From Microtetraspora glauca (GTDB taxonomy: Bacteria > Actinomycetota > Actinomycetes > Streptosporangiales > Streptosporangiaceae), in NCBI GenBank assembly GCA_001570385.1, contig BBYL01000027.1:1-64000 (forward strand): 64,000 nt of DNA. Reading direction: 5' to 3'. Below are positions 1-8,803 of the stretch, piece by piece; the stretch's first letter is position 1, and each line of letters opens with the position of its first letter. The notes beneath the pieces were generated by a model. The model ran no database searches, was not told the origin of the DNA, and worked only from the letters and a program-made list of their open reading frames with translations. The position numbers and the translations under genes are program-made.

Positions 1-2
1 CC

Positions 3-23
3 TAGAGGGTGGTTCTTGGATCA
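3..23 (+). repeat. IS terminal inverted repeat, left end
   Basis: Pairs imperfectly with 997-1017: 15 of 21 bases match, including TTCT-x-GGATC. The TA at 3-4 is the likely target duplication. Confidence 0.6.
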
Positions 24-958
24 CGTGCGGAGCCAGATCACCAGAGCCGCCACGGTCACGGTGCCGAGGTAGATGTAAGCGCGCTTGTCGTAGCGGGTGG
101 CCACGGCTCGGAAGTTCTTCAGCCGGTTGATCGCCCGCTCGACAACGTTGCGCTTCTTGTAGCGCTCTTTGTCGAACCCGGTCGGGCGTCCACCGGCCGA
201 GCCGCGCCTGCGGCGATTGTCCCGTTGGTCACGAGGCTCGGGAATGGTGTGCGGGATCTTGCGCCGCCGCAGGTAGGAGCGGTTCCCACGTGAGCTGTAG
301 GCCTTGTCCGCGCTGACGCTGTCCGGCCGGCTGCGAGGACGGCCGAGCCCGATCCGGGGCACCCGGACCTTCTCCAGCACGGCTTGGAACTGCGGGCTGT
401 CGCTATGCTGCCCCGGAGTGAGAACCAAGGAGAGCGGCTGGCAACGACCGTCGGCGGACAGGTGGATCTTCGTGGTGAAGCCTCCGCGTGAACGCCCTAG
501 ACATTCACCTGCTGGACCACCTCCGCCAGGCGGACGGACAGGCTCTCCCACACCGGATCGCCCCGCTTTGTCCCGCCGCGTGCCCCCTTTACCGCAGGGA
601 ATGCAGGCGGGGGCGCTTTCCGCGCTCCGGCCGCATGCTGATGGGCCCGAGCCGTGGTCGAGTCGACCGACACCTCCCAGTCGATGCCGCCCTCAGCATC
701 CTGGGCGGCCTGCACCTTCGCGAGCAGATGCTCCCAGGTTCCATCTGCCGACCAGCGGCGATGCCGCTTGTACACCGTCAGCCACGGCCCGAAGCGTTCC
801 GGCAGGTCCCGCCATGGCACTCCGGTCCGGGCCCGGTACAGCACACCGTTGATGACCATGCGGTGCTCACTCCACCGGCCACCGCGTGTCCCTGCGGATG
901 GGAGCAACGGCTTCAGCCGCTCCCACTCCGCGTTGGTTAAGTCTCCTCGGCCACCCAT
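21..958 (-). CDS. IS5-family DDE transposase, read by -1 frameshift
   Basis: Transposase encoded in two overlapping minus-strand frames. The first (958 to 497) holds the N-terminal part with WRDLPERFGPW and the first catalytic Asp in WEVSVDSTTARAHQ. The second (open from upstream of 590 down to 21) holds GGFTTKIHLSADG, the second Asp in SADKAY and the catalytic Glu in KRNVVERAINRLK. The second frame lies -1 to the first, and a slippery A-AAG-GGG sits at 590-584 in the overlap. Frameshifting would make a protein of about 300 residues, normal for IS427-type elements. All three DDE residues are present, so the element may be active. Confidence 0.8.
584..590 (-). other. candidate -1 ribosomal slippery site
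   Basis: On the minus strand the heptamer A-AAG-GGG is phased so that the zero-frame codons are AAG and GGG. After a -1 slip both tRNAs re-pair with AAA and GGG. This fits the X-XXY-YYZ rule and lies where the two transposase frames overlap. The downstream stimulatory structure was not modelled. Confidence 0.6.
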
Positions 959-996
959 GCCACCCAGGGTGAAGACGACACCGTGATCACGTCAGG

Positions 997-1017
997 AGAT
1001 CCGAGAAACAGGACCTA
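997..1017 (-). repeat. IS terminal inverted repeat, right end
   Basis: Partner of 3-23. The TA at 1016-1017 together with the first IS base at 1015 makes the TAG stop codon of the adjacent gene. Confidence 0.6.
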
Positions 1018-1476
1018 ACGGCATCCTCCGTCCGGCCAGTCCGGATGCCTCGTCCGCAGCCCCTCGGCCCGCATCCGTTCCCGGTTCTCTGCCGCGAGGG
1101 CGCGGACCTGCCCGGCAGAGGGGGCCTCCTCGGGTGGGAGGGGCACCAGGCCCTCCCGCTCGACATCGGCGCGGTGCACGCGTTCGTCGGAGTAGCAGTC
1201 GTAGGTGGCGTAGAGACGGAGCAGCGCGCTCCCCTCGACGTGGTAGGTCTGGACGCCCTGCTCGTACTCCAGCGACCAGTCCATCGCCTCAAAGCTCCCC
1301 TCCAGCCTCCCCTCGGGGTTAAGCCGGTAGTAGGTGCGCTCCTCGGTCAGGGACTCGCCTTCGGAACCGCGGAGGTCCGGGCCAGTGGGGCGCAAGGGGA
1401 ACGCCGGCCCCTCGACCAGGGTTCCGCCGTTGGGCATGCGCCAGGACCGTGGTCTCCACTCATCGCTCATGGCCAC
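1015..1476 (-). CDS. hypothetical protein ending at the IS boundary
   Basis: A 153-residue soluble, acidic protein that I do not recognise. It is rich in Glu, Arg and Tyr (for example RTYYRLNPEGRLEGSFEAMDW) and has no signal peptide or membrane segment. A second ATG six bases in (1470) is an equally good start. Its TAG stop (1017-1015) is formed at the insertion-sequence junction. Joining the flanks without the IS still gives TAG, so the insertion left the protein unchanged. The composition suits a real actinobacterial gene; function unknown. Confidence 0.6.
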   Translation of the reverse strand: MAMSDEWRPRSWRMPNGGTLVEGPAFPLRPTGPDLRGSEGESLTEERTYYRLNPEGRLEGSFEAMDWSLEYEQGVQTYHVEGSALLRLYATYDCYSDERVHRADVEREGLVPLPPEEAPSAGQVRALAAENRERMRAEGLRTRHPDWPDGGCR

Positions 1477-1572
1477 GATGCTCGCACAGACGCGTGCACG
1501 TCCTTCCTCCTACCACTTGATCATCCCCGGAGGTCGGACCGCTCGCCGCGGATGTCGGTAGAACGCGGATCC

Positions 1573-1665
1573 GGCCGCCCCCTGGCTGGTTCGCTGCCCG
1601 CCCGCCCCCTGGCGGGTTCGCTGCCCGCCCGCCCCCTGGCGGGTTCGCTGCCCGCCCGCCTTCTG
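1573..1665. repeat. 27-bp tandem repeat, about 3.4 copies
   Basis: A 27-bp unit containing GCCCCCTGGCGGGTTCGCTG recurs with exact phase (anchors at 1577, 1604 and 1631) and decays in the fourth copy. The first copy has one base changed. It lies between two minus-strand genes. Because the period is a multiple of three it reads as a 9-residue repeat in several frames, but no supported gene covers it. Confidence 0.8.
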
Positions 1666-1767
1666 CGGGGATGATCGATGCTGTGGGGATCACCGACGAC
1701 CGGTCGTTCACGGCGGCCGACGGTGCCGTTCCAACACTTGCGCCGGACGGGTAGTGGCTGTACCTGC

Positions 1768-2361
1768 TCAACCAGGCCGTTCCTGGTCCGTCGCGGAGGG
1801 CGCTCCGTCGTTCTCGCCGTCGGCGAAGAGAAGGGTGCGCTCGGCCAGGATGTCGCGGCCGGCTTCGCTCTTGTAGATCTCGTCGACGCTGCCGAACCGG
1901 GCGTCGGCGTAGTCGAGGTCGAGCAAGGCGGCTGCCTGGCGGACCGATGCCTCGTCGGGGCCTTCGATCTCGATGAAGGTAGGAAGGCCGGGCCAGGTGT
2001 CGAAGTCGAAGGCGACCTCGCCCAGGCGCCACTCCTCTCGATAGTTCTCCTGGTAGCGGACCTCGCGCAGGCCGACGCGGCGCAGGATGTCGGCCATGGC
2101 GTGCAGGTCGGTGACCTCGGTCTCGATCTCGGTGGTGCCGTCGATCGTGGTGGAATCGGTGACCTGCTTGAGCGTCAGCGTGGAGCGGGTGCCCTCGTCG
2201 CGGAGGCGGAGCCACTGGCGGTCGTCGAGGACGTCGCTCTCGAAGATCCTGCGGGTGAGGAGGGTACGCGGGAACGCCTGGGTGGCGCCCAGGGCGGCCA
2301 GCTTGGACGTGAGGTCGGCAACGTCGACGGACAGGAACGTGGCCTCGTACTCGTTCTTCAT
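1768..2361 (-). CDS. CYTH-domain protein (class IV adenylate cyclase-like)
   Basis: A 197-residue protein that begins with the CYTH-type strand EYEATF (ExE motif, but lacking the usual following Lys). Further family-like features are the basic strand RQWLRLRDEG, TLTLKQ, the acidic strand EIETEV and YRxEW. CYTH proteins bind triphosphates in a beta-tunnel with metal ions; members include CyaB-type adenylate cyclases and thiamine triphosphatases. AAGAGGA lies just upstream of the ATG. The last 20 residues are low-complexity and probably disordered. The substrate cannot be told from sequence. Confidence 0.75.
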   Translation of the reverse strand: MKNEYEATFLSVDVADLTSKLAALGATQAFPRTLLTRRIFESDVLDDRQWLRLRDEGTRSTLTLKQVTDSTTIDGTTEIETEVTDLHAMADILRRVGLREVRYQENYREEWRLGEVAFDFDTWPGLPTFIEIEGPDEASVRQAAALLDLDYADARFGSVDEIYKSEAGRDILAERTLLFADGENDGAPSATDQERPG

Positions 2362-2836
2362 GATCCTCTTATTCGCTGTTGCGGCTGATCGGAAGCGCGG
2401 GCCGCGAGGAGCGGGCTCAGGCGGTGCCTGTGGTCACGGAGCCGGCCGATGTGGGCCGCTCGGTGAAGTCGTTCGCCCGCGGTGGTGCTACGGCCCCGGG
2501 TGGAACCCCGATCAGCATGACGAACGTATGCCGGTGGGCGTACCCCGGCTACCCGAATGTCCGGGCGGACGGGACCACCTGCACGTCGTCCTGAAGCTCA
2601 TCACACCATTCGCTTCATCCCCGGAGTTCGCCACAACCTCGCCGCGGTCGCCGCCACAGTCGCCACCGCGACCACCACCTGGCGCCACCGCCGCGAACTC
2701 GGGTGGGGAGACCGGGCACGGTTCGGCCTGGTTCTCGCATCGGCCGCGGCGTTCGTGCCGTGGGCGGTCTACTGGGGCCTGCTCGTTCCCTGAGATCCCG
2801 CCGATGTCGATGGGCCACCCCGCAGTGCGCCGCCGG
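2362..2836. other. intergenic region, no confident gene
   Basis: The gap between the divergently placed CYTH start and the carboxypeptidase stop holds only weak plus-strand ORFs. One (2557-2793, 78 codons) ends in a plausible hydrophobic helix but has no ribosome binding site or recognisable family. I see no clear promoter or terminator. Confidence 0.4.
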
Positions 2837-4192
2837 TCACCTGGCGGCGTGCGCGGCCCCCGCGAGGACGGCGCCGTACTGCAGCGCCACGAGGTGCTCG
2901 ATCGGGATGGTCTGGCTGGGAGTGCCGGCCTCGGCGTCCGCGCACCACTCGTCGTACGTCTCGGACAGGGCGCTCAGGTGCCGCCGGATGGAGGGCGTGC
3001 CGTTCCCGATCGCGACCTCGCCTTCGAGCGCCCGCAGCAGCATGCCGCCGAAGCGCAGCCGGTAGCTGTGCACGAGGCCCCGGCGCGACGACAACTCGGC
3101 GGCCGTGGCCTGACGGGCGTTCTCGGGGGCGCCGGCCCGCTGCTCCCCCGCCGTCGCCATCTCGGCGAGCAGGGGGATGAAGTGCCGGCTCGCGCGCAGG
3201 AAGGGCGACCCGCTCACCACGTCGCCGGCCACGCCGTTCAGCGCCTCGTCGAGGACGGCGTGCGCGGAGCGGAGGTCGGCGGCCTGCGTCCGGACGAGGT
3301 CGGCGTAGACGTGGGCCGTCGGCGTGGTGTCGCCCGCCGTCGGGTCGATCCAGTACGGCATTTCGGCGATCATGCAGAGCGTGCCGTGCCGCGCCGCGTG
3401 GGAGTCGCTCGCGGCCCCCGTGATGAGGGGAGTGGGGTCCTGGCCGAGCGCCTCGGTGTAGTCGTAGACATCCTCCATCCGGGGGCTGAGGAAGACGGCC
3501 TCTCCGATCCGGGTGATCGCCGGGTGCTCGGGCTCGCCCGCGTGCAGGGGCAGCCCGTAGCGGCCGGGGAGCGCGGTCAGCACGGTCTGCAGCGCGGGCT
3601 CCGGCCGCGAGAGGTAGTAGAAGACGCCGCCCAGTTCGCTGTTGTGCAGGGTGGTCATGAAGGTCGGCCGGGTCGTGTCGATCAGCCGCATCAGCGCGAG
3701 CGTCTCGGGCATGACCCGGTCGAAGTACGCCCGCTTGTAGGAGAACGGGAAGGTCCACTCGACCTGTTCGGCGCCCGCGGGCCGGTAGAAGTGCCTGCCG
3801 TAGTGCGCCTTCGTGTACGGCCCGGCGAACCAGCCCTCGTTGAGCCGGGTGCCGTCGGGGTCGAGACAGCCGACGATGTGCCATGTGTACGACCCGCGCA
3901 GGTCCGGGTCCGCGCACAGGCGGCCGGCCAGATGGACGACGGTCAGGCCGCCGATGGGCTCGTTAGGGTGCGGTCCGGCCGCGACGATCGCGTGGTTCCG
4001 GCCCTCGCCCACGGTGAGGCAGAGCATCGGCTCCCCGAGCCGAGAGGTGCCCACGCGGCGGAGCGTGGCGGTCCCGGGATGGGCGGCCGCCAGCGCGGTG
4101 AGGCTCTCGTGGACCTCGTCGACGGTGGCGAAGCGGTCGTAGCGGGGAACGGTGTCGAGTTCGCCTGAAAGCGTGGGATCCAGCACCCGCAC
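2837..4192 (-). CDS. M14-family zinc carboxypeptidase
   Basis: A 451-residue peptidase. The zinc-binding HxxE is in GPHPNEP (His75, Glu78), the third ligand is probably His183 in TTLHNSELGG, the substrate-binding Arg/Asn region is DPDGTRLNEGW, and Glu279 in CMIAEMPYW is a candidate general base. No signal peptide is visible, so the protein looks cytoplasmic. It resembles the larger bacterial M14 carboxypeptidase-like proteins rather than secreted digestive types. The start is GTG; other GTG starts nearby cannot be excluded. The gene stands alone. Confidence 0.8.
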   Translation of the reverse strand: MRVLDPTLSGELDTVPRYDRFATVDEVHESLTALAAAHPGTATLRRVGTSRLGEPMLCLTVGEGRNHAIVAAGPHPNEPIGGLTVVHLAGRLCADPDLRGSYTWHIVGCLDPDGTRLNEGWFAGPYTKAHYGRHFYRPAGAEQVEWTFPFSYKRAYFDRVMPETLALMRLIDTTRPTFMTTLHNSELGGVFYYLSRPEPALQTVLTALPGRYGLPLHAGEPEHPAITRIGEAVFLSPRMEDVYDYTEALGQDPTPLITGAASDSHAARHGTLCMIAEMPYWIDPTAGDTTPTAHVYADLVRTQAADLRSAHAVLDEALNGVAGDVVSGSPFLRASRHFIPLLAEMATAGEQRAGAPENARQATAAELSSRRGLVHSYRLRFGGMLLRALEGEVAIGNGTPSIRRHLSALSETYDEWCADAEAGTPSQTIPIEHLVALQYGAVLAGAAHAAR

Positions 4193-4421
4193 AGTCTGCC
4201 GGACCGGCTCTGCCGGGCATCGTGGCCGGGGCGGTCGTGATCATCGACGCGGATAGGGGCGCCGTCGACGGAGACGGTCTCGTGGCGTACTCCGACATCC
4301 AGATCGGCGTAACCGCCGGCCGGGAACCTGCCCATCCGACCGCGCAGGTCGGAGGTTCCAGCGCGGGAGGCGCGAATGGCATGCTGGGAGGCCCGGCCTG
4401 GCGATCCTAAGGAGATCAGGG

Positions 4422-4727
4422 ATGACCCATCCCCTCGGCGCACAACCCGCACCCCGGCGGACCCCTCTGAGCGTGGAGGAGAAGGTCCGGGCCGAGGCGA
4501 ACTTCTCCTCCGTCGTCGCCCAGCAACTCGTCGCCAACGGACGGTTCAGAGTGAGCGCCGACACGCAGGAGATGGTGGAGTTGTTCCAGGCGGTCGCCCG
4601 CCGGGTGGGTGAGACGCTCCAGCGGCCTGTGGTCAGCTACGCCAACGGCAGGTACATCGTGATCGCCTTCGGCCAGGAGGAGACCCCCGGCCTCGCCGGC
4701 CGAGGCGCCCTTTCGGCACAGGAATGA
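4422..4727 (+). CDS. small hypothetical protein
   Basis: A 101-residue soluble protein that I do not recognise. It has a strong AAGGAG about 7 bases before the ATG. The middle is predicted helical (EEKVRAEANFSSVVAQQLV) with a beta-like end (VVSYANGRYIVIAFG). It sits 7 bp upstream of the membrane-anchored propeller-like gene and is probably co-transcribed and coupled with it. Confidence 0.6.
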   Translation: MTHPLGAQPAPRRTPLSVEEKVRAEANFSSVVAQQLVANGRFRVSADTQEMVELFQAVARRVGETLQRPVVSYANGRYIVIAFGQEETPGLAGRGALSAQE

Positions 4728-4734
4728 CAGTCGG

Positions 4735-6096
4735 GTGAGCACGGAGCAGGACCCCGTCGGAGCGGCCAGAAGAGCCGCGGAGAGCGCACCGGAACCGGCC
4801 GAGCTTGGCCAGACCCTCGCCCGGCGCCGTGACCGCGGCCCGCGCCACCGCGTGCGCGTGTGGGCGGCTCTGGCCGTCACCGGGATCGTGGCCGTCGCGT
4901 TCGGGGTCACCGCCGTTGTCCGCGCCGCGCAGCGTACGGACGTCGCGGGACCGGCCGCGGCGTCGGCGACCTCCGGTGCGCCGGAGCGGGCGGCCGACGA
5001 TGCCGCCCGGCAGGGCGAGAGCGCGCGTACGGTCTGGCCAGGGGCGGTCGCGTCGATGCCGAAGAAGTCCGCGGACGGATTCCCCTACCGCCCGGTCACC
5101 GCGCTCGGGCCCACCGAGATCCTCCTCACCGCGGAGCCGTCGCTCGAAAGGCCGAAGCGGCTCGAGGTCTACGACACGAAGACGGGCCGCAGCCGGGTCC
5201 TCACCACGATGGCGCCGGGAGGCGAGGGGTACATCGCGCAGGACGCGGAGGTGGGTGAGGACTCCATCGTGTGGTACGGCAGGAGGCCGAGCACTCCGGA
5301 GAGGTGGGCGGACTTCTGGGTGGTCCCCCGGCAGGGAGGGGACCCGATCCGGGTCGGGGAGGTGACCGGCGATCTCGCGGAGATCGACCGCTTCGGGGTG
5401 ACCGGCGACCACGTCGTCTGGTCGGTCCGGATCGGCGGCGTCTACCGCATGCCGATCGGCGGAGGCGAGGCCGAGAAGATCCCGGGAACGGACGGGTTGT
5501 GGCTGGCGTCGTGGCCCTGGGCCCGGAATGTGCCGGCGGAGAGCGACATCGAGACGGGGCAGATCGCCGCCAACCAGAACCTGCTGGTCGACCTGCGCAC
5601 CGGCGCGCGGCGGACCATCACCCCGCCGCCGGGCACCACCGGTCTGCGCTGCTCCTCCGAGTGGTGCGTCGGCCGCCAGGGCGGGGAAGCCGTCGCCATG
5701 CGCGTCGACGGTTCGGACCGCAGGCGCGTGCCGTGGCATATGACGCAACCGGAGATCTATGGTGACCGCTTCGTCGAGGTGTACCGCGACACGACGAGCA
5801 TGATCTACGACCTCGTCACGGGGAAGGCGGGCGGGATCACGGCGATCAGCCCGGACGGGAGGTCGGGCTCGTACGGGCAGGGCACCTCGTCGTCGCCCAC
5901 CCAGGTCTTCTTCTGGAACGCGGCCGGCGTCGAGGTGGAGCGGACCTGCGTCCCGGCGGCGGGCGAGCAGCGGAAAGGACGGCCGGAGCTGAGCCCGTCT
6001 CCGGCCCCTCAGGCCACCGGATGCAGGACGAGGACGGTCGAGCCGGGCGACGACTACGACGTTCTCAACCTGGCCGCGATACCCAAGGAGGGGTGA
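4735..6096 (+). CDS. membrane-anchored beta-propeller-like protein
   Basis: A 453-residue protein with a cytoplasmic N-terminus of about 40 residues, one membrane helix (roughly 41-65, LAVTGIVAVAFGVTAVV) and an extracytoplasmic domain. That domain has repeated blade-like strands ending in Trp/Tyr-rich turns (DSIVWYG, DHVVWSV, GGVYRMPIGGG, DLRTGARR), consistent with a TolB/DPP-like propeller. It starts with GTG and has no clear ribosome binding site, so it probably relies on coupling to the gene 7 bp upstream. The topology resembles anti-sigma or sensor lipoprotein partners, but no sigma gene is adjacent. Function unknown. Confidence 0.6.
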   Translation: MSTEQDPVGAARRAAESAPEPAELGQTLARRRDRGPRHRVRVWAALAVTGIVAVAFGVTAVVRAAQRTDVAGPAAASATSGAPERAADDAARQGESARTVWPGAVASMPKKSADGFPYRPVTALGPTEILLTAEPSLERPKRLEVYDTKTGRSRVLTTMAPGGEGYIAQDAEVGEDSIVWYGRRPSTPERWADFWVVPRQGGDPIRVGEVTGDLAEIDRFGVTGDHVVWSVRIGGVYRMPIGGGEAEKIPGTDGLWLASWPWARNVPAESDIETGQIAANQNLLVDLRTGARRTITPPPGTTGLRCSSEWCVGRQGGEAVAMRVDGSDRRRVPWHMTQPEIYGDRFVEVYRDTTSMIYDLVTGKAGGITAISPDGRSGSYGQGTSSSPTQVFFWNAAGVEVERTCVPAAGEQRKGRPELSPSPAPQATGCRTRTVEPGDDYDVLNLAAIPKEG

Positions 6097-6586
6097 GCGC
6101 GGTGCCGCCGGGTGCCCAGCCCGCACGGCTCCGGAGGCGCGTCCCGAGGCGGCATGGCCACCTCGCGTTCCTCGCCGCCGCGGCGTCTCGCGGAACACGC
6201 GGCCGAGGTGCAGCACCGCGACCCGCATGATCCGGTTATGGCATGAAATGTGCGAAAATGAGCGCCTTGAACTCGTGGGTCACAGCGGTCACCGAAATTC
6301 GTGTAGGGGCCGCTTCCCGCCCTGTGTGTCGGCCATCCCGATGACACCGCCGGAAACTCGGCGGTGTTCAGAGGGAGTACCGGCATGCGGCCTGACCTGG
6401 ACGGATGAATGATCGGCACCCGCAGGGGGCCGACGATCCGGCACGTCGGTCGAGGCCGTGGAACGGCGGAGGCCATCGTGCCAGAGGCGGTGGGGGTGCC
6501 GCCGGACCGTCCCGGCCTGCTGGACCGGGCGCGGCTCGTGATGATCGCCTACGGGTTCGGACGGGTCGACTCGCCGGCTACGGGCG
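6097..6586. other. intergenic region with one hairpin
   Basis: A 490-bp gap before the sensor kinase. Apart from the inverted repeat at 6344-6367 I see nothing supported; the ORFs here lack family features and ribosome binding sites. It presumably carries the kinase promoter. Confidence 0.4.
6344..6367 (+). terminator. candidate terminator hairpin
   Basis: A perfect 9-bp inverted repeat (ACACCGCCG / CGGCGGTGT) with a 6-base loop, about 250 bp after the propeller-protein stop and before the kinase gene. There is no T-run, as is usual in this GC range. Confidence 0.5.
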
Positions 6587-8650
6587 GTGAGGTTTCTGCG
6601 GGGGATGCGAGCAGTGAAGGCAGCAGGCGGGGACGCCCGGCGGGTGGCGTGGGCGCGGGGGGTATCCGCCGTGTCGGCCGCGCTGTCGGTGTCCCTGACC
6701 GTGGGCGGCACTGTGATCCAGTTTTCGCTGCCGAAGGAGTGGGCGCCGTGGCCGCTCATGGCGCCCGACCACGGCGCGGGCCTGATGTTCCCCCTGATCG
6801 GCGCGTTCCTGATCGCGTACCGTCCCCGCCTGAAGCTGGCCTGGCTGATGTGTGTCGGCGGCCTCGCCTGCGCGGTCAACCTGATGATGACCGGGCTGCA
6901 GCTCATGCAGGCGTCGGCCGGCCACCTGGAGAGTGCGGGGTGGCTGCGCATCCTGGCCATCGTGGGCTGGACGGTCGGAGCCTGCACGCTGTCCGCCTTC
7001 GTGCCGCTGCTCTCGCCGGACGACCGCCTGCCCTCCCGCCGTTGGCTGCCGGTGGCGATCGCCAGTGTGGTCGCGAGTGTCGCCTACGGCGCGTGCAACA
7101 TCGTGCGGCCGACGCCGCCCGCGAGCACGTACCGCTGGCCGACGGTCATTCCGAATCCGCTGGCGATCGAGGCCCTGGCTCCTTACCACACGGCGTTGAT
7201 GGGCTCACTGACCCTGCTGGTCAACGCCTGCATGGTGCTCACCGTGCTCTCCCTGGTGGCACGGCTGCGGCGCGCGTCCTCGACGGCGCGCAGGCAGATC
7301 GCCTGGCCGCTGGTCGCGTTCGTCATCTACGCGCTGTTCGTGCTGCTCGGCAACGACTACTGGCTGCCGGCGACGGTCTGGACCGGGCTGATTCCGGTGG
7401 CGATCGCGTTCGCGGTGCTGCGGTACCGCCTGTACGGCATCGACACCGTTATCAGCCGGACCGTCATCGCGGCCGGCCTGATCGCCGCCGTCGGCGCGGT
7501 GTACTTCGGCACCGGCGCCCTGGCCGCGCTGCTGGTGTCGGGCTATGACCAGGTGGCGGGGCTGGTCGCCGCGCTGGCGGCGGGCGCTTTCTTCGAGCCG
7601 CTGCGCACGCGCCTGCGCCGCCTCACGGACGTGATGCTGTACGGCAAGCACGGCCAGCCCGAGGAACTGGCCAGGAGGCTGGCCCGCGAGGTCGGCGAGA
7701 CCGAGCCGGTACACGCGCTGGCCTCTGTCACGGCGGTGGTGCACGACGGCCTCGGTGTCACCGGCGTCGTCGTCGAGGTCGGCACGTCGGGCATGCGGGT
7801 GGAGCTGGGCGCGGCCGGGCCGGACCCGCGCGTCGTGCCGCTGGTGTGGCACGGCGAGCCGGTCGGCCGGATGCTGATCGGGCCGCCCGGACCGCGCCGC
7901 TTCTCCGCCGCCTACACCGAGCGGCTGATCGGGGCGGCGACTGTGTATGTCGCGGACGTCGCGCACGCCGTACTGCTGGCGGCCGACCTGCAGCGTTCCC
8001 GGGAGCGCATCCTGAGCGCGCGCGAGGAGGAGCGGCGCAGGCTCCGCCGCGACCTGCACGACGGCCTCGGCCAGGCGCTCGCCAGCATGTCGATGACATT
8101 GAACATGGCCCGGCTGCGCCTGCGCGACGCGCCGTCCTCGGCCGACGGGATGCTGCGGGACCTGCGCAGCAGCATGGACTCGGTCAGCAAGGAGGTCCGC
8201 GAGCTGGTCTACGGCCTGCGCCCGCCCAGCCTGGACGACCTCGGCCTGCCCGGGGCGGTGCGCGCGCTCGCGGCGGAGCCGGGGCCGTCCGTCCAGGTCG
8301 AGGTGGAGGGCGAGACCCGCGACCTGCCGGCGGCGGTGGAGGTGGCGGCCTACAGGATCGCGCAGGAGGCGCTGACCAACGTGCGCAAGCACGCCGACGC
8401 CACCCGGGCCACCGTAACGCTGGCCCGCTCGGAGCACACGCTGGTCGTGCGGGTGCGCGACGACGGCAAGGGGCTGCCCGGGATCCGGCGATCCGGGGTC
8501 GGCCTCACCTCGATGCGCGAACGCGCCGCCGAGCTGGGCGGCACCTGCCTGATCACCGAGGCCGCCGTGACCGGCACCGAGGCCGATCGGGGGACGCAGG
8601 TGGTGGCCACGCTCCCGCTTCCCGGAGGCTCCGGCGCCGGGCTCTGGTGA
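6587..8650 (+). CDS. membrane sensor histidine kinase (NarL-type, HisKA_3)
   Basis: A 687-residue sensor kinase. The N-terminal part (roughly 1-340) has about eight to ten hydrophobic helices. It is followed by a GAF-like segment (about 360-460), the HisKA_3 dimerisation helix RRDLHDGLGQAL with phospho-acceptor His491, and an HATPase domain with N box EALTNVRKHA and G box DDGKGLPGI. The start is GTG; an ATG at 6605 is an alternative. Kinases of this class usually sit beside a LuxR-type response regulator, but none is next to this gene, so it looks like an orphan. Signal unknown. Confidence 0.85.
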   Translation: MRFLRGMRAVKAAGGDARRVAWARGVSAVSAALSVSLTVGGTVIQFSLPKEWAPWPLMAPDHGAGLMFPLIGAFLIAYRPRLKLAWLMCVGGLACAVNLMMTGLQLMQASAGHLESAGWLRILAIVGWTVGACTLSAFVPLLSPDDRLPSRRWLPVAIASVVASVAYGACNIVRPTPPASTYRWPTVIPNPLAIEALAPYHTALMGSLTLLVNACMVLTVLSLVARLRRASSTARRQIAWPLVAFVIYALFVLLGNDYWLPATVWTGLIPVAIAFAVLRYRLYGIDTVISRTVIAAGLIAAVGAVYFGTGALAALLVSGYDQVAGLVAALAAGAFFEPLRTRLRRLTDVMLYGKHGQPEELARRLAREVGETEPVHALASVTAVVHDGLGVTGVVVEVGTSGMRVELGAAGPDPRVVPLVWHGEPVGRMLIGPPGPRRFSAAYTERLIGAATVYVADVAHAVLLAADLQRSRERILSAREEERRRLRRDLHDGLGQALASMSMTLNMARLRLRDAPSSADGMLRDLRSSMDSVSKEVRELVYGLRPPSLDDLGLPGAVRALAAEPGPSVQVEVEGETRDLPAAVEVAAYRIAQEALTNVRKHADATRATVTLARSEHTLVVRVRDDGKGLPGIRRSGVGLTSMRERAAELGGTCLITEAAVTGTEADRGTQVVATLPLPGGSGAGLW

Positions 8651-8803
8651 GGCGAAGCACGGACAGCCGGTGAACGTGTCCGTACTGATCCGGCGCCACC
8701 GCAGGTGAGAGTCGCCGACCCGATCGCTCACCGCGAATTGTCGCCGCCGTCCTCTAACCTCCCGATCAATCGATCAAGCCGGTCTTATCTGGAGAAGGCG
8801 GAC

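Larger units (their letters stand above)
5..1015 (-). mobile_element. IS5-family (IS427-like) insertion sequence
   Basis: Complete insertion sequence of about 1.0 kb carrying one frameshifted transposase. Its ends form an imperfect inverted repeat: positions 3-23 against the reverse complement of 997-1017 match at 15 of 21 bases, including a shared TTCT-x-GGATC core. A TA dinucleotide flanks each end (3-4 and 1016-1017) and fits the short duplication expected for this group. Both ends lie in the window, so the element looks whole. Family assignment rests on the DDE transposase and the two-frame organisation; the exact ends are inferred. Confidence 0.75.

Noticed and set aside
2557..2793. 78-codon ORF with a hydrophobic C-terminus
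   Set aside because: No ribosome binding site, weak codon pattern and no recognisable family; left as an uncertain note in the gap entry.
2087..4168. 693-codon plus-strand ORF
   Set aside because: Antisense to the CYTH and carboxypeptidase genes, with no family features.
6409..7548. 379-codon plus-strand ORF overlapping the kinase
   Set aside because: Most of it is in another frame of the kinase, and the unique first 60 codons have no ribosome binding site or family.
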